A stretch of 64,000 nucleotides of DNA from Pseudoduganella rivuli (GCF_009674485.1 NZ_WKJJ01000010.1:1-64000); one strand, 5' to 3'. Positions 27,424 to 39,261 are shown, counted from the first letter of the stretch. Program-made: numbers and translations. The notes: generated by a model from the sequence alone, not told the origin.

Positions 27424-28293
27424 ATGACCACAGTAGCAGCCCCAGCCCCGGTAATTGAAACGACGGTGGAAGACGCCTTGCTGCGCTCCATTCGCATCCC
27501 GCCGCGTCCCAGCCTGCTGGTGGACCTGCAACAGGAACTGGCGCTGCCGGATCCGTCCCCCCGCAAGATCGCCCGCATTATCGGCAACGACGTCGGCATG
27601 TCGGGCGCGCTGCTGAAACTGGCCAATTCACCGTTCTTTGGCGCCGCCCGCAAGGCCAAATCCGTCGAGCAGGCCATCAACTTCCTCGGCATTAATCATT
27701 GTGCGGCTTTGCTGACGGGCTTGCTGGCGCGGGAAGCCATTGGCGGCAATGACAGCGCGCTGAATGCCTTCTGGGAAATCTCGGCCCGCCGTGCGCAAGC
27801 CGTGGTATTCGCCTCGCGCAAGCTGCGCATCGCGCCGCCCGACATCGCCCACACCTTCGGCCTGTTCTGCGATATCGGCGTGCCGCTGCTGATGGACCGT
27901 TTCCCCGACTATAAAGACACGTACGCGCAAGCGCAGCAAGACCCGGTGGGCAAGATCACCGCGCATGAGGATGCGCGCCATGCCACCAACCATGCCGCCA
28001 TCGGTTGCCTGCTGGCGCGCAACTGGGGCTTGTCTCCCGACGTGTCGTGGGCCATCCTGCACCATCACGATTACGACGTGATGGAAGACGAAGCCACCGA
28101 TGACGCCGTGCGTTCGCTGGTGGCGCTGTCCGTCATCGCGGAAAAAGGCATCCGCCGCTATCACGGCTATGCCGATTCGCTGGAGTGGGACAAGGGCGGC
28201 GAAGCCGCTTGCGCCCACCTGGGCCTGAACGACGATGAAGTCGCCGACTTGCTGGACGAACTGCACGACACTTTCCATATCGAACATTCATAA
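27424..28293 (+). CDS. HDOD domain protein
   Basis: 289 residues. The HDOD domain (about 25-225) reads IPPRPSLLVDLQQELALPDPS, VGMSGALLKLANSPFFG and GLFCDIGVPLLMDRF. A degenerate HD-like region follows (WAILHHHDYDVMEDEATDD). Such domains lack the metal-dependent nuclease or phosphodiesterase residues and act as scaffolds, often with chemotaxis or c-di-GMP systems. It is a single-domain protein with no GGDEF or REC part. The next gene starts 19 nt later, so the two may be co-transcribed. Confidence 0.92.
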   Translation: MTTVAAPAPVIETTVEDALLRSIRIPPRPSLLVDLQQELALPDPSPRKIARIIGNDVGMSGALLKLANSPFFGAARKAKSVEQAINFLGINHCAALLTGLLAREAIGGNDSALNAFWEISARRAQAVVFASRKLRIAPPDIAHTFGLFCDIGVPLLMDRFPDYKDTYAQAQQDPVGKITAHEDARHATNHAAIGCLLARNWGLSPDVSWAILHHHDYDVMEDEATDDAVRSLVALSVIAEKGIRRYHGYADSLEWDKGGEAACAHLGLNDDEVADLLDELHDTFHIEHS

Positions 28294-28312
28294 ACACACT
28301 ACCCAAGCGCCC

Positions 28313-29512
28313 ATGCAAAACAAGAAGCGCCCTGCCCCCCGCAAAAACAATTCGCCCCCCGAAGACCAGGATGATGTGCTGAGCGACGCGCTGTGCGCGC
28401 TGGCGTTGGAACTGGCCGAACAGGAAGACGCGGAAACCGAAGGCGCCGAACTGCGCCGCAAACACAACGACTTCGTGCGCCTGGTGCGCAAATACGTGCA
28501 GCAGCAAAAGGATGAGCTGCTGTATACGGCCGTCATGCAGGCGCGCGACGAAGACGTGGCCGCGTGGCGCATGCTGCGCGAAACCGTGGAGGAGGCCGCC
28601 GGCACCATCCACGTGCGCCGCGACAATGCGCCCGACATGGAAATCAATGCATTCGCGATTCCCGTGTTCGTGCACAGCACGGGCGGCCTGGTGCAAGACC
28701 AGGAATTCCAGGACGATGCCGCCTATGACGCGCTGCTGGCGTCGTTTACACAGGCGGGCCTGGAAGCGCCCAAGGCGCGCGTGGTGCTGGTGCGCCATGC
28801 CTACGACCTGGGTGAAATGAGCCGCATCCGCTACGGCCACCTGAATGCGATGGTGCGCGAAGCGGCCAGCGCCATGATGGACAAGAAAGTGTCGGCCGCG
28901 CCGGCGCTGGACCGCAGCATCGGCGGCTGGCCGAAAAACGACTTCGGTCCGGACGACAGCGCGGTGGAATTGCGCTTCCTGCTGGGCTTTGCGCTGAAGC
29001 GCGCGGACGACCCGTTCTATGCCGCGCCGGCCGACGAAGCGGCGCAGGATGACTACTACGCCGCCCGCATGGAACGCTACCGGCAGTGGACCGTCGACAT
29101 GGCGCCGCTGGTGGCGCGCTGCCTGGCCGGCGAACGTTCCGTGCAGTTGAATTTCCTGTACCAGGACTTGTTCTACGGTGCGCTGGAACAGGGCCGCCTG
29201 GAATTCGCGATGCTGGAAATGCTGGCGCAGCTGCGCGCCGTGCTGGACGGCGGCGTGGCGCCCGCCCGCATCGTCATCGCCCCCGCGGAAGCGCGCAACG
29301 AGACGGTGCTGCGCGTCGTGCTGTATGGCGCCGATGGCAGCCGCCTGGTCGCATGCGACAAGCCGGTGGACCCGGATTGCGACATCGACGTGGAAGTGGA
29401 CGACGTGGCCGACGCGCTGTCGACGCTGGGCATTGCGCCTGAAGCAATCGAACTGGCGGCCGGCTATGACAACCTGGGGCGCCCGATGGACGCCCGCCCG
29501 CTGGGACACTAG
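28313..29512 (+). CDS. Conserved betaproteobacterial protein of unknown function (possibly DUF2863)
   Basis: 399 residues, cytoplasmic, acidic, with a lysine/proline start (KKRPAPRKNNSPPEDQ). I see no catalytic motif. There is a helical middle and a C-terminal domain that resembles a small alpha/beta module. Length and style suggest the DUF2863 family of Burkholderiales, but I cannot confirm this without a profile search. It follows the HDOD gene by 19 nt, so it may belong to the same transcript, and no function is proposed. The start is the first ATG after the HDOD stop. Confidence 0.75.
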   Translation: MQNKKRPAPRKNNSPPEDQDDVLSDALCALALELAEQEDAETEGAELRRKHNDFVRLVRKYVQQQKDELLYTAVMQARDEDVAAWRMLRETVEEAAGTIHVRRDNAPDMEINAFAIPVFVHSTGGLVQDQEFQDDAAYDALLASFTQAGLEAPKARVVLVRHAYDLGEMSRIRYGHLNAMVREAASAMMDKKVSAAPALDRSIGGWPKNDFGPDDSAVELRFLLGFALKRADDPFYAAPADEAAQDDYYAARMERYRQWTVDMAPLVARCLAGERSVQLNFLYQDLFYGALEQGRLEFAMLEMLAQLRAVLDGGVAPARIVIAPAEARNETVLRVVLYGADGSRLVACDKPVDPDCDIDVEVDDVADALSTLGIAPEAIELAAGYDNLGRPMDARPLGH

Positions 29513-29614
29513 CATCCTGACAACGCCCCGGCACGGCTTTGCTGCGGTGCCGCATAACATCTTTTGACAGCGGCAAAGCAGGGGCAGATACTGGTTTCAT
29601 CGGAGAGGTGCCCC

Positions 29615-30805
29615 ATGAAACGATATCTTCTGCTGCTGTTGTCCGCCCTGTCGCTGCAACTGTTGACGGGATGCGCCACCACCACGGCGCTGCCTGCGCC
29701 CTCCGCCCAGTTATTCAAGGACCAGTTGTTCGGTAAACCGTCGCAGGATACGTCCACGGCGCAAATCTTTGCCGTGACGCCGGAGATGGTCAAATATGCC
29801 ACCGATATCCTGCGCGGCCACGAAAAGAAAGAGCCGCAGGTGGTCCTGTTCGATGCGCTGTACAAGAAAGACAAGCTGCAACTGGACTACGACGCCACCA
29901 TGACGCGCAATGCCGCGCAAACCTTCGCGGCGCGCAAAGGCAATTGCCTGTCGCTGGTGATCATGACGGCCGCGCTGGCGCGCGAAATGGGCATGACGAC
30001 GCAATTCCAGGCCGTCACGGTGGAGGAAACCTGGAGCCGCACCGACAACCTGTATTTTTCCAGCGGCCATGTGAATATCGTGCTGGGCAGGATCCGCAAC
30101 ATGGCGGAAGATTCGCGCAGCTTTGAGCGCAACAAATTCATGGTGATCGACTTCCAGCCGCCGGAAGAAATCGCCAACCTCGTCACGGTGCCGATCGAAG
30201 AACGCACGGTCGTGGCCATGTACATGAATAACCGCGCCGCCGAATCGCTGGTGCAGCGCGACCTCGATTCCGCCTATGCGTTCGTGCGCAAGGCCATCGA
30301 AGCCGACCCGGGCTTCGTCAATTCGTACAACACGCTGGGCGTGATTTACCAGCACCACGACAACCTGCCGGAAGCGGAAGCGGCGCTACGCTATGCGTAT
30401 ACGATACAGCCGAACAGCACCATCGCCATGTTCAACCTGGCCCAGGTGCTGGATACGCAAGGCAAGAATAAAGAAGCATCGGCGCTGCGCGAACAACTGG
30501 CGCGGCTGGAACCCCACCCGCCATTCCATTATTTCAACCTTGGCCAGAAAGCCATGCAGGAAGGCGATTTCCGCCGCGCCCGCAGCCTGTTCGCGCGCGA
30601 AGTGGACCGTGCCCCGTATTACCATGAATTCCACTTCTGGCTGGCGGTGGCGGCGTACAAGCTGGGCGACATGAAAACCGCCGACAAGCACATGGAACTG
30701 GCGCTGGAAAACAGCACCACCACGCGCGAACACGACCTGTATGCGGCCAAGCTGGACAAGCTGAAAGGGTTGGAGCGTAAACGCAACGTCTACTCCACCA
30801 ATTGA
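29615..30805 (+). CDS. Lipoprotein with transglutaminase-like and TPR domains
   Basis: 396 residues. The signal peptide ends in the lipobox LLTGC, so it is anchored in a membrane. Residues about 60-190 are a transglutaminase-like fold with a plausible Cys-His-Asp triad: C111 in RKGNCLSLV, H152 in SSGHVNIV and D179 in MVIDFQ. From about 215 onward, tetratricopeptide repeats appear (LDSAYAFVRKAIEADPGF, LPEAEAALRYAYTIQPNS, GDFRRARSLFAREVD, GDMKTADKHMELALEN). The start has ggagagg upstream. Its partner and reaction are unknown; similar proteins occur in cell-envelope loci. Confidence 0.85.
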   Translation: MKRYLLLLLSALSLQLLTGCATTTALPAPSAQLFKDQLFGKPSQDTSTAQIFAVTPEMVKYATDILRGHEKKEPQVVLFDALYKKDKLQLDYDATMTRNAAQTFAARKGNCLSLVIMTAALAREMGMTTQFQAVTVEETWSRTDNLYFSSGHVNIVLGRIRNMAEDSRSFERNKFMVIDFQPPEEIANLVTVPIEERTVVAMYMNNRAAESLVQRDLDSAYAFVRKAIEADPGFVNSYNTLGVIYQHHDNLPEAEAALRYAYTIQPNSTIAMFNLAQVLDTQGKNKEASALREQLARLEPHPPFHYFNLGQKAMQEGDFRRARSLFAREVDRAPYYHEFHFWLAVAAYKLGDMKTADKHMELALENSTTTREHDLYAAKLDKLKGLERKRNVYSTN

Positions 30806-31025
30806 CCATCGGCGCACTGTTCCGGAAAACCACGGACAATTGCCCCTCCCTCCATGTATCCGCTTTGGCATGTCGGGCTCCCGCCGGCCCGTGATCTGGC
30901 ACGCCCATGACATCCGGCAACTGAATCGCCGGTAATACGCGGCCTCAGGCGGCCTTGGCTATAATCAATCAGGCAAGTCTCTGTCTTTTTTACAGCCAGT
31001 CCGTCACTCTTCACCGGAGCCGCCG
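30806..31025. other. Intergenic gap before chemoreceptor gene; possible -10 element
   Basis: About 220 nt. A consensus-like TATAAT stands at 30960-30965, 60 nt before the chemoreceptor start, but no convincing -35 box precedes it. No sigma-28 flagellar-type promoter was recognised. Confidence 0.35.
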
Positions 31026-32975
31026 ATGACCGCTATCCTGGGACGTTTGCTACTGTGGCAAAAATTCGCCGTGCTGGGCGTCATCAGCGCCCTGATCGCC
31101 ATCGTGCCGCTGGCGCTGTTCATCCAGGCATCGATGCGCGTGGTCGATACCGTGGCGCTGGAAGTGGGCGGCTTGCCGCCGATCCGCGCCGCGCTGGCGC
31201 TGACGGCCGACCTGCAGCGCCACCGGGGCTTGTCGGCGATCGTGCTCGGCGGCAATGCCGGCGCCGCGGACCAGCGCAGCGCCAAGCGGCGCGACGTCGA
31301 CCAGGGCGTCGCCGCATTCGACACCACGATCAAGGCGCTGGCGCTACCCGAGATTGGTACGCGCTGGGACCAGGCCAGGTCCGGCTGGACCGAACTGGCG
31401 GCCCAGGTCGACCAGGGCGCGCTGAAACCCGCCGACAGCTTCCAGCGCCACACGGCACTGATCGGCCAATTGCTGAAAATCGCCGAATTGCTGGTCGACC
31501 ATTACAAGCTCAACCTGGACCCGGAAGCCGACAGCTATAACCTGATCTACGCTTCACTGATGCAATCTCCACAATTGACGGAAGCGCTGGCCCGCCTGCG
31601 CGGGCGCGGCGCCGGCCTGCTGGCGGCGCATACCTTGACCCAGAACGACCGCGTCGCCATCGCCACCATGCAGGAAAGCGCGACGTACTTTTCCGGGCTG
31701 TTTGCCAATTCCATCGGCAAGGCATTCCGTGCCAATCCCGCCCTGCAGGGTGAATTGCAGGGCGTGGTGCAAAGCGCCCGCGACCAGGGCGCGCACGTGC
31801 TGGACCTGGCGAAGCAGCAACTGCTGCAGGCCGAGCAGCCCGACTATCCCGCCACCGAATACTTCGCCCAGTTCACCAAAGCCATCGATGCGCAGCAGGC
31901 CGCCAGCGGCAAGGCGATGGAAGCGCTCGAGCACTTGCTGGCCGCGCGCAAGGACCGCGTGCAGCGCGCCGAATGGATGACGGTGGCGGCCGTGGCCGCG
32001 CTGTTCATACTGGCGGCCTGGCTCAGCTACCTGATCGTGCAAGCCGTGATCCGCCCGTTGCAACAGGCGGTGCAGGCGGCGCGCCGCATCAGCGAAGGCG
32101 ACCTGACCACCGTGATCGACGTGCAAGGCCGCGATGAATCGGCGCAGTTGCTCAGCGCACTGCACGGCATGAACCATGGCCTGGTACGCATCGTACGCGA
32201 GGTGCGCAACGGCACGGCGTCGATTGCCACCGCGTCCCAGCAAATCGCCAGCGGCAACAGCAACTTGTCGGCCCGCACCGAACAGCAGGCCAGCGCGCTG
32301 GAAGAGACCGCATCGTCGATGGAACAATTAACGGCCACCGTGCAGCAAAGCGCCAGCCATGCGCAGCAAGCCAACCAACTTGCCGGCGACGCGTCGGCGG
32401 TGGCGGCGCGCGGCGGCGGCGCGGTGGGCGAAATGGTCGACACCATGGGCGCCATCAGCCAGGCGGCCAACAAGATCGTCGATATCATCGGCGTCATCGA
32501 CGGCATCGCCTTCCAGACCAATATCCTGGCGCTCAATGCCGCCGTGGAAGCGGCGCGGGCCGGCGAACAGGGGCGCGGCTTCGCCGTGGTGGCGTCCGAA
32601 GTACGGACCCTGGCGCAGCGCTCGGCCAGTGCGGCCCGGGAAATCAAGGGATTGATCACGGAAGCGGTGAGCAGCGTGGAGACCGGCAACCGCCTGGCCG
32701 GCAGCACGGGCGGCGCCATGCAGGAAGTGCTGGGCAGTATCGGCCGCGTGACGTCCGTGGTGGCCGAAATCACGCAGGCGAGCGCCGAACAATCGGACGG
32801 CATCGCGCAAATCAACCAGGCCATCGTGCAGATGGATGACGTGACCCAGCAAAATGCCGCGCTGGTGGAACAGGCCGCCGCGGCGGCCGCCGCGCTGCAA
32901 CAACAGTGCGCGGGGCTGCTGGACGTGGTCAGCGTGTTCCGGCTGGCCGACGGTGAGGATGGCTACGCCACCTAA
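31026..32975 (+). CDS. Methyl-accepting chemotaxis protein with NIT-like input domain
   Basis: 649 residues. Membrane segment 1 is near 12-32 and segment 2 near 317-340. The 280-residue periplasmic domain between starts with [15 protein letters not shown] (H66) and resembles nitrate/nitrite-sensing-type helical bundles. A HAMP linker follows ([13 protein letters not shown]). The signalling hairpin contains [20 protein letters not shown], so it is a Tar-type class receptor. The ATG has ggag 6 nt upstream. Its stop overlaps the stop of the convergent hybrid kinase gene. The same HRGLS motif is found in the next two sensory genes. Confidence 0.94.
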   Translation: MTAILGRLLLWQKFAVLGVISALIAIVPLALFIQASMRVVDTVALEVGGLPPIRAALALTADLQRHRGLSAIVLGGNAGAADQRSAKRRDVDQGVAAFDTTIKALALPEIGTRWDQARSGWTELAAQVDQGALKPADSFQRHTALIGQLLKIAELLVDHYKLNLDPEADSYNLIYASLMQSPQLTEALARLRGRGAGLLAAHTLTQNDRVAIATMQESATYFSGLFANSIGKAFRANPALQGELQGVVQSARDQGAHVLDLAKQQLLQAEQPDYPATEYFAQFTKAIDAQQAASGKAMEALEHLLAARKDRVQRAEWMTVAAVAALFILAAWLSYLIVQAVIRPLQQAVQAARRISEGDLTTVIDVQGRDESAQLLSALHGMNHGLVRIVREVRNGTASIATASQQIASGNSNLSARTEQQASALEETASSMEQLTATVQQSASHAQQANQLAGDASAVAARGGGAVGEMVDTMGAISQAANKIVDIIGVIDGIAFQTNILALNAAVEAARAGEQGRGFAVVASEVRTLAQRSASAAREIKGLITEAVSSVETGNRLAGSTGGAMQEVLGSIGRVTSVVAEITQASAEQSDGIAQINQAIVQMDDVTQQNAALVEQAAAAAAALQQQCAGLLDVVSVFRLADGEDGYAT

Positions 32976-35900
32976 CGCGCCTCCTGGCACAGCCAGACGC
33001 GCATCAGCGAAAACAGTTTATCCAGGTCGACCGGCTTCGCAATGTAGTCGCTGGCGCCGGCGTCCAGGCACAGTTTCTGGTCGCCCGGCATGGCCTTCGC
33101 CGACAGGGCGATGATGGGCAACCCGCGCCACTGCGCCTGCGCGCGGATGCGGCGCATCGCTTCATAGCCATCCATGTTCGGCATCATGATATCCATCAGC
33201 ACGATGCTGATTTCGGGATGGGCCTGCAATTGCGCCAGCGCTTCGACGCCATCGCCCGCCTCCACCACATTCATGCCCTTGCCGATCAGCGCCGACGACA
33301 GTGAAAACACGTTGCGGATATCGTCGTCGACCAGCAGCACGGTGCGTTGCTCGAACATGGCTTCCGTGTCCAGCGCGCGCCGTATCATTTGCTGCTTGTC
33401 GGGCGGCAGCGCGCTTTCCACCATGTGCAGGAACAGGCTGACTTCGGCCAGCAAGCGTTCAGGGCTGCGCGCGCCCTTGATGATGATGCTGTCGGCGTAA
33501 CGCAGCAGCCGGGCCTCGTCCGCTTCCGACATGCTGCGGCCCGAATGCACCACCACCGGCATCGGCCTCGTACCCGGCGCGCGCGGCATCTTGTCCAGCA
33601 GATCGTAGCCGGACATGCCGTCCAGCCCCAGGTCCAGCACCATGCAATCGAACGGTCCCTGTTCCAGCAGCCGCAGCGCCTCCTCGCCGCTGTGCGCCAG
33701 CACGATCTCCAGCCCGCCGCCGCCCAGCAATTCGGCGATGCTGCGTGCTTCCGCCTCATTGTCTTCCACCACCAGCAAGCGCTTGCCGCTGCGGTCCAGC
33801 GTGGACGCCAGCGTGGCGAACATTTGCTCGATCTGTTCCACATCGGCCGGCTTGCCGGTATAACCGATCGCCCCCATGGCCAGCGCCCGGTGCTGCTGGT
33901 CCAGGCACGAAATGAAGTGCACCGGGATATGGCGCGTCTTCGGATTGTCTTTCAGCGCCCGCATCACGCCCCAGCCATCGATGTGCGGCAGGCACACGTC
34001 CAGCAACAGCGCCTGCGGCACGAAGTGGGTGGCCAGCGCCAGCCCGTCTTCGCCATCGGTCGCCACCAGCGCCCGGAAGCCGTGCGCCCGCACCGCGTCG
34101 CGCAGCACGGCGGCGAAGGCTTGGTCATCTTCCACCACCAGTACGGCGCGCTGTCCGGTACCGGACTGGTCGCGGTCATCGTCGATCACCATGGCGGGCA
34201 AGGCCGCCCCGCCCGGCTGCGCGGCGGATGGCACGCCGGGCGCGGCGACAGGTGGACTGGACCCGGTTGTTGCCGACGGAGGGACGCCGGCGGGCCCGGA
34301 CCGGGAGACTGCCGCCGGCGCGCCCTCCTCGCTATCCGCACTGGCGCGCAGCGGCAAATGCAGCGTGAAGGCGCTGCCGCAGCCCGGTGCGCTGCTGACG
34401 CTGACGTCGCCGCCCAGCTTGCGCGCCAGCAGCCGCGAAATCGACAGGCCAAGGCCGGAGCCGCCATATTTGCGGCTGGTGGTGCCATCGGCCTGCTGGA
34501 ACGCGTGGAAAATACGCTCCAGCTGGTCCGGCGCGATGCCGATGCCGCTGTCGCGCACCGTGAACGCCAGGCCATCGTGCCGCGGCGCGATGGTCACCCG
34601 CACTTCTCCCGCCTGCGTGAATTTCATGGCGTTGGCCATCAGGTTTTTCAGGATTTGCATGACGCGCTGTTCATCGCTGACGAAGAACGCGGGCATGCCG
34701 GGCGCCACGTCGAACGCCAGCGCCAGCCCCTTGTGTTCCGCGACCGGCTGGAACATGGCGCGCAAGGTACCCACGATATCTTCCGCGCGCACGTCGGACA
34801 ATTGGATGTCCATCTGGCCCGCTTCGATTTTCGACAAGTCGAGGATATCGTTGATCAGGTTGAGCAAGTCTTTGCCGGCATTGTGGATGGTGGCCGCATA
34901 GGTGACTTGCTTGTCGTCCAGCCGGCCTTCCTTGTTTTGCTGCAGCAGGCTCGACAAAATCAGCATGCTGTTCAGCGGTGTCCGCAATTCATGCGACATA
35001 TTGGCCAGGAATTCGGATTTATACGCGCTGACCTGCTCCAGCTGTTCCGCCTTCGCCAGCAGCGCACGCGCCGCCGCTTCGCTTTCCTGGCTCTTTTGCC
35101 GGATCACTTCGCGCTGTTGCTGCAGCAATTCGGCCCGTTCTTCCAGTTCTTCATTCGATTGCTGCAACTGTTCCTGCTGGACGCGCAATTCCTCGGTCTG
35201 GCCCTGGGTCTGCTCCAGCAATTCATTGACGCGCTGGCGCGCATCGTCCACATCGACGGCGATCGCCAGCGCTTCGGCGGCCTGCGCCAGCCATTCCTGG
35301 TGGCGCGGCTCGAAGGGCTGGAACGACGATAATTCCAGCAAGCCTTGCAGGCGGCCGTCATGCAGCAGCGGCAGCGCCAGCACGGCTGCCGGCGCCGCCG
35401 CGCCGCTGGCCGATGCCAGCTGCAGGTAGCCGTCCGGCACGCGCTCCAGCACGATGGGGTGGCGCTCCTGCGCCGCCGTGCCGGCCACGCCCTGCCCCAG
35501 CGGGATACGGGCCGGCGGGCCTTTCAGCGCATGGGACGCCTGCAGGCTCAGCACGTCCTGGGCGGGATCATAGCGGTACAGCGCACCGCCCACCGCTCCC
35601 ACGTGGCTGACCACGAAGCCAAGCAGCGGCTGCGCCATCGCCGCCAATGTGCGGTCCCCCCGCAACCGGATGGCGACTTCGGCCAGCCCGCTCTTGTGCC
35701 AGTCCTGCAAGCGTTCTTCCTGCTGGTGGCGGCGCAGCGTTTGCGCCATGCGCGCGCAGCCTGCGCCCAGGCGCTGCTGCGATTCGGCCATGCGGTACAG
35801 CGCCAGCGCCAGGTCGCCGACTTCGTCGTGGCGGGCCTGGCTGGGCGGCGCATCGAGCACCAGCGCCGGCTGGACTTCGCGCCCCAGGTCGCCGCTGGCG

Positions 35901-37012
35901 ATGGCTTCCACCAGCTCGGCCCGGCCGGCGCTGTCGGCCACCATCGCGCGCAGGCTGTCCAGCACTTGGCGGATCTGCCCGGTCAGCGCCAGGTAGGCGC
36001 CCATGGCCAGGTAGGCATACAGCAGCAAGCCTGCCGCGCCCACGGCCGCCACCACCGCCAGGCGCTGCCGCGCCGCCTGCAATTTCGCCTCGATCAGCGC
36101 ATGCAGCGCCGGCGCCAGCACTTCGTCGCCGCCGGCATAGCACTGGTCGATCAGGGCCGTCATGCGCTGGAAGTATTGCAGCGGCGCCGTTTCCATTTTG
36201 GCGCCCAGGATGTCGCGCCGGATCATGTGCAGCGCATCCTGCAGGCTGGCCTCGAAGCGCCGGTCGGCTTGCGCCAGCACGGGCTGCAAGTGCGGCGCAT
36301 ACAGCATGATTTTCCCCAGGTTGATTTGCTGTAGCGCGCGCGTGGTTTGCACATGGCCCAGCAAGCCCGCCATTTCCAGCCGCTCGGTATCGCTGACGGC
36401 TGGCCTGGCCAGCATCGCCATGCCATAGGCGCGCGTTTGCCCCAACTGTTCCGCGTACTGCGGCAGTTTGATCAGCGTATCGAGCAGGTAATGGCCACCG
36501 AGGTCGCCCAGCAGCGACAGCGCCGTGGCGTCGCTGGCGTCAGTGCTCAGCACCAGCAACGTGCCGATCATTGCGGTATGCCGGTCGGTATTGGCGCGCG
36601 CAGCCCACTCCAGTCCATGTTCGCGGATGTCACGCCATTCCATGCTGGCGTCGCGCCAGCGCGTCCCGCTCCGCACTTGCGCCGGGAGCAGCGCGGCCAG
36701 CGCGGCAAACGCGCGTTCCACCTCGCCTCCCTTGGCCGCCACCGTGCCGGCCAGTGCCGCATTCCCGCTCAACAATCCGGACGACAGGCCGCGGTGCTGC
36801 TGCGCCAGCTGGATCAGGCGGTTGAACTGGCCGATCACGCGTACGCCATGCAACTCCTGGTATGACGCATCGATTTCGCCCTGCAGCCGCTGCAGCAAGT
36901 TCAGTTGCAGGAACAGGATGGCCGCCAGGCTGAGACAACCCAGCAGCATGAATTTGCGCGCATAGCGCAAGCGCCGCATCAGCTTGACCGCGGGCTGGAA
37001 CAGCATACGCAT
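32972..37012 (-). CDS. Hybrid sensor histidine kinase with GAF domain and three receiver domains
   Basis: 1346 residues. In order: membrane segment near 22-40; a periplasmic domain with [13 protein letters not shown] (H73); a second membrane segment near 330-350; a GAF domain (about 470-600); a long coiled coil of Gln/Glu repeats; the phospho-acceptor H674 in [11 protein letters not shown]; and an ATPase domain with [12 protein letters not shown]. Receivers follow with aspartates D1005, D1127 and D1274. All three keep the acidic pair and the conserved lysine. The enzyme can phosphorylate its own receivers, like multi-receiver kinases of stress and biofilm systems. No HPt domain or separate response regulator is adjacent. 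The start has ggagg upstream. Confidence 0.93.
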   Translation of the reverse strand: MRMLFQPAVKLMRRLRYARKFMLLGCLSLAAILFLQLNLLQRLQGEIDASYQELHGVRVIGQFNRLIQLAQQHRGLSSGLLSGNAALAGTVAAKGGEVERAFAALAALLPAQVRSGTRWRDASMEWRDIREHGLEWAARANTDRHTAMIGTLLVLSTDASDATALSLLGDLGGHYLLDTLIKLPQYAEQLGQTRAYGMAMLARPAVSDTERLEMAGLLGHVQTTRALQQINLGKIMLYAPHLQPVLAQADRRFEASLQDALHMIRRDILGAKMETAPLQYFQRMTALIDQCYAGGDEVLAPALHALIEAKLQAARQRLAVVAAVGAAGLLLYAYLAMGAYLALTGQIRQVLDSLRAMVADSAGRAELVEAIASGDLGREVQPALVLDAPPSQARHDEVGDLALALYRMAESQQRLGAGCARMAQTLRRHQQEERLQDWHKSGLAEVAIRLRGDRTLAAMAQPLLGFVVSHVGAVGGALYRYDPAQDVLSLQASHALKGPPARIPLGQGVAGTAAQERHPIVLERVPDGYLQLASASGAAAPAAVLALPLLHDGRLQGLLELSSFQPFEPRHQEWLAQAAEALAIAVDVDDARQRVNELLEQTQGQTEELRVQQEQLQQSNEELEERAELLQQQREVIRQKSQESEAAARALLAKAEQLEQVSAYKSEFLANMSHELRTPLNSMLILSSLLQQNKEGRLDDKQVTYAATIHNAGKDLLNLINDILDLSKIEAGQMDIQLSDVRAEDIVGTLRAMFQPVAEHKGLALAFDVAPGMPAFFVSDEQRVMQILKNLMANAMKFTQAGEVRVTIAPRHDGLAFTVRDSGIGIAPDQLERIFHAFQQADGTTSRKYGGSGLGLSISRLLARKLGGDVSVSSAPGCGSAFTLHLPLRASADSEEGAPAAVSRSGPAGVPPSATTGSSPPVAAPGVPSAAQPGGAALPAMVIDDDRDQSGTGQRAVLVVEDDQAFAAVLRDAVRAHGFRALVATDGEDGLALATHFVPQALLLDVCLPHIDGWGVMRALKDNPKTRHIPVHFISCLDQQHRALAMGAIGYTGKPADVEQIEQMFATLASTLDRSGKRLLVVEDNEAEARSIAELLGGGGLEIVLAHSGEEALRLLEQGPFDCMVLDLGLDGMSGYDLLDKMPRAPGTRPMPVVVHSGRSMSEADEARLLRYADSIIIKGARSPERLLAEVSLFLHMVESALPPDKQQMIRRALDTEAMFEQRTVLLVDDDIRNVFSLSSALIGKGMNVVEAGDGVEALAQLQAHPEISIVLMDIMMPNMDGYEAMRRIRAQAQWRGLPIIALSAKAMPGDQKLCLDAGASDYIAKPVDLDKLFSLMRVWLCQEAR

Positions 37013-37376
37013 GGGACCTCCAGAGAACGGAATTGCCGCGGCTATGCGTTGTCACCAACGCTGTCCTGAACAACGGCATCGTGACGAAAGGCGTTTCGCC
37101 CGCCGTTACAGGGCTTATGCAAAATTTAATGTAAGGATTAAGATTGTTTCGAGCAAGAAAAAATTACCCCAGTTCGCGTGGAAATTGCGCAGCGCCGGGC
37201 TTCCACGGCGCGCAACAGGCGCCGATGGCGCACGCCCCCTGGTTTCGTTGTGGAAGCCGCGCAACGATGCGTGCGGAGCGATGGCGAGATTTGGCCTTCG
37301 AACCTTCGTACAACGTACATTCGATCCGGCGTTCTTTACAATCGACTGAACATATCCGCATCCGAACGGAGGGAAA
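37013..37376. other. Gene-free divergent promoter region between hybrid kinase and chemoreceptor
   Basis: 364 nt between divergently transcribed sensory genes. AT-rich patches occur near 37118-37160. Several frames are open but short and without protein character. No clear operator could be defined. Confidence 0.45.
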
Positions 37377-39260
37377 GTGGCGACATTATTGAACCGCATG
37401 AAAATGTGGCAGCGCTTCGTGCTGCTGGGCGCACTGGGCATACTATTGGTACTGCCGCCATTGATACTGTTCCTCGAAAGCACCAACAAGAATATCGATT
37501 TTTCGTTGACCGAACGCAGCGGCATCAAGCCTGGCGACACCACGCTGCACCTGCTGCAACGTATCCAGCAGCACCGCGGTCTCTCTGCCGCCTTTGTGAC
37601 GACAGGCCAGCTGGCCGAACAGCGCAGCAGCAAGGCCGATGAAGTCAACCGGACCCTGGCCGAAGTGGAAACCCTGCTCAAGGGCGACAACCCCGCCACC
37701 AACAAGCTGCTGGCGCAAGTACGCAATGACTGGCAAGCCTTGCACAGCCGCGTGGCGGCGCGCAACCTGACCACGGCGGAGAGCTACAAGGGCCACACCG
37801 ACCTGTGCGAACTGATGCTGCTGTTGCTGGAAGGCGTGGCGGACCGCTATGGACTCGCATTGGACCCGGATGCGGACAGCTATTACCTGATGCGGGGCGT
37901 CCTGTTCGACTTGCCGCAACTGACGGAATCCACCGGCCAGTTGCGCGCCAAGGGCGCCGGCTTCCTGGCGGCCAAACAAATCGACGCCGATGGCCGGGCC
38001 GCCATGTACGGCTTGCTGGCCAAGGAACGCTTATCGGTCGACAGCGCCACGCGCTCGTTCCAGAAAAGCTACCAGGGCAATGCCGCGCTCGAACGCAAGC
38101 TGGGCGCGAAAGTCGCGAAGGCCGTGCAAATGGCGCAAGAAGCCTCCGACCTGGCGCGCAACAAGGTGGCGACGGCGGCCGTCATCGAGTATCCGTCGCC
38201 GGACTACATTGCCTTCACCACCAGCGCCATCGATGCCCAGTTCGAAGCCATCTATGCGGGCATTGCGGAACTGGCCGGACTGGTCGACGAGCGCATAGCC
38301 GAGCAGCGCGGCGCACGCAACAAGATGGCGGCGCTGATGGCGGTCATCGCACTGATTACCGCCGTCTCCGGCTGGTACATCACGCGCCACCTGATCCGTC
38401 AGCTGGGCGGCGAACCGTCGTATGTGACGGAAGCGTTGCTGCGCGTGGCGAAAGGCGACCTGACCCAGGACATCGTGCTGGCCAAGGGCGATACGTCGAG
38501 CATGGCCTATTCCATGAAGCTGATGGTGGACAAGCTGGCTGATACCGTGGGACAGGTGCGGGAAACCGCCGACAGCATGCTGGCGGCCGCGCAGCAAACC
38601 TCCGACACGGCGCAATCGCTGTCGCAAAGCGCCAGCCAGCAAGCGGCCGGCGTGGAACAGACGTCGGCGTCGATCGAACAGATGAATGCATCGGTGCAGC
38701 AAAACACCAGCAATGCCAAGGTCACGGCGGACATCGCGTCCACCGCGGCCACGTCGGCCGAAGCGGGCGGCAGCGCCGTCAGGCAGACGGTGGAAGCCAT
38801 GCAGCAAATCGCCAGGAAAATCATCATCATCGATGACATTGCATACCAGACCAACTTGCTGGCGCTGAACGCCGCGATCGAAGCGGCGCGCGCCGGCGAA
38901 CATGGCAAGGGTTTTGCCGTGGTGGCGGCCGAAGTGCGCAAGCTGGCCGAACGCAGCCAGGTGGCGGCGGCGGAAATCAGTGAAGTGGCGGCCAGCAGCG
39001 TGGGCATGGCGGAAAAGGCCGGCGCGCTGTTGAACGACATCGTGCCGGCGATCCGCAAGACGTCGGAACTGATCCAGGAAATCTCCGCCGCGTCGGAAGA
39101 GCAAAGCCTGGGTATCGGCCAGATCAACGCGGCCATGGCGCACCTGAGCGACAGCACGCAAACCAATGCCGCGTCGTCGGAAGAACTGGCAGCCACCGCC
39201 GAGGAATTGAGCGGCCAGGCGTCGACGCTGCAAGACACCATGGAATTCTTCAGGGTGTGA
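37377..39260 (+). CDS. Methyl-accepting chemotaxis protein with NIT-like input domain, GTG start
   Basis: 627 residues. The GTG at 37377 is chosen because the ribosome site ggaggga lies 5 nt upstream; the next ATG is seven codons in. The periplasmic part contains [14 protein letters not shown] with H66, the same position as in the receptor at 31026. Membrane segment 2 is near 320-340. The cytoplasmic hairpin is [20 protein letters not shown], with [13 protein letters not shown], a different length class from the Tar-type receptors in this window. It therefore probably joins a different signalling array or CheA. No CheR pentapeptide is visible. Confidence 0.93.
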   Translation: MATLLNRMKMWQRFVLLGALGILLVLPPLILFLESTNKNIDFSLTERSGIKPGDTTLHLLQRIQQHRGLSAAFVTTGQLAEQRSSKADEVNRTLAEVETLLKGDNPATNKLLAQVRNDWQALHSRVAARNLTTAESYKGHTDLCELMLLLLEGVADRYGLALDPDADSYYLMRGVLFDLPQLTESTGQLRAKGAGFLAAKQIDADGRAAMYGLLAKERLSVDSATRSFQKSYQGNAALERKLGAKVAKAVQMAQEASDLARNKVATAAVIEYPSPDYIAFTTSAIDAQFEAIYAGIAELAGLVDERIAEQRGARNKMAALMAVIALITAVSGWYITRHLIRQLGGEPSYVTEALLRVAKGDLTQDIVLAKGDTSSMAYSMKLMVDKLADTVGQVRETADSMLAAAQQTSDTAQSLSQSASQQAAGVEQTSASIEQMNASVQQNTSNAKVTADIASTAATSAEAGGSAVRQTVEAMQQIARKIIIIDDIAYQTNLLALNAAIEAARAGEHGKGFAVVAAEVRKLAERSQVAAAEISEVAASSVGMAEKAGALLNDIVPAIRKTSELIQEISAASEEQSLGIGQINAAMAHLSDSTQTNAASSEELAATAEELSGQASTLQDTMEFFRV

Positions 39261-39261
39261 A

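Noticed and set aside
28235-28312. Extension of the unknown-function gene into the HDOD gene
   Set aside because: The first ATG after the HDOD stop gives a natural start; the extension overlaps HDOD coding sequence.
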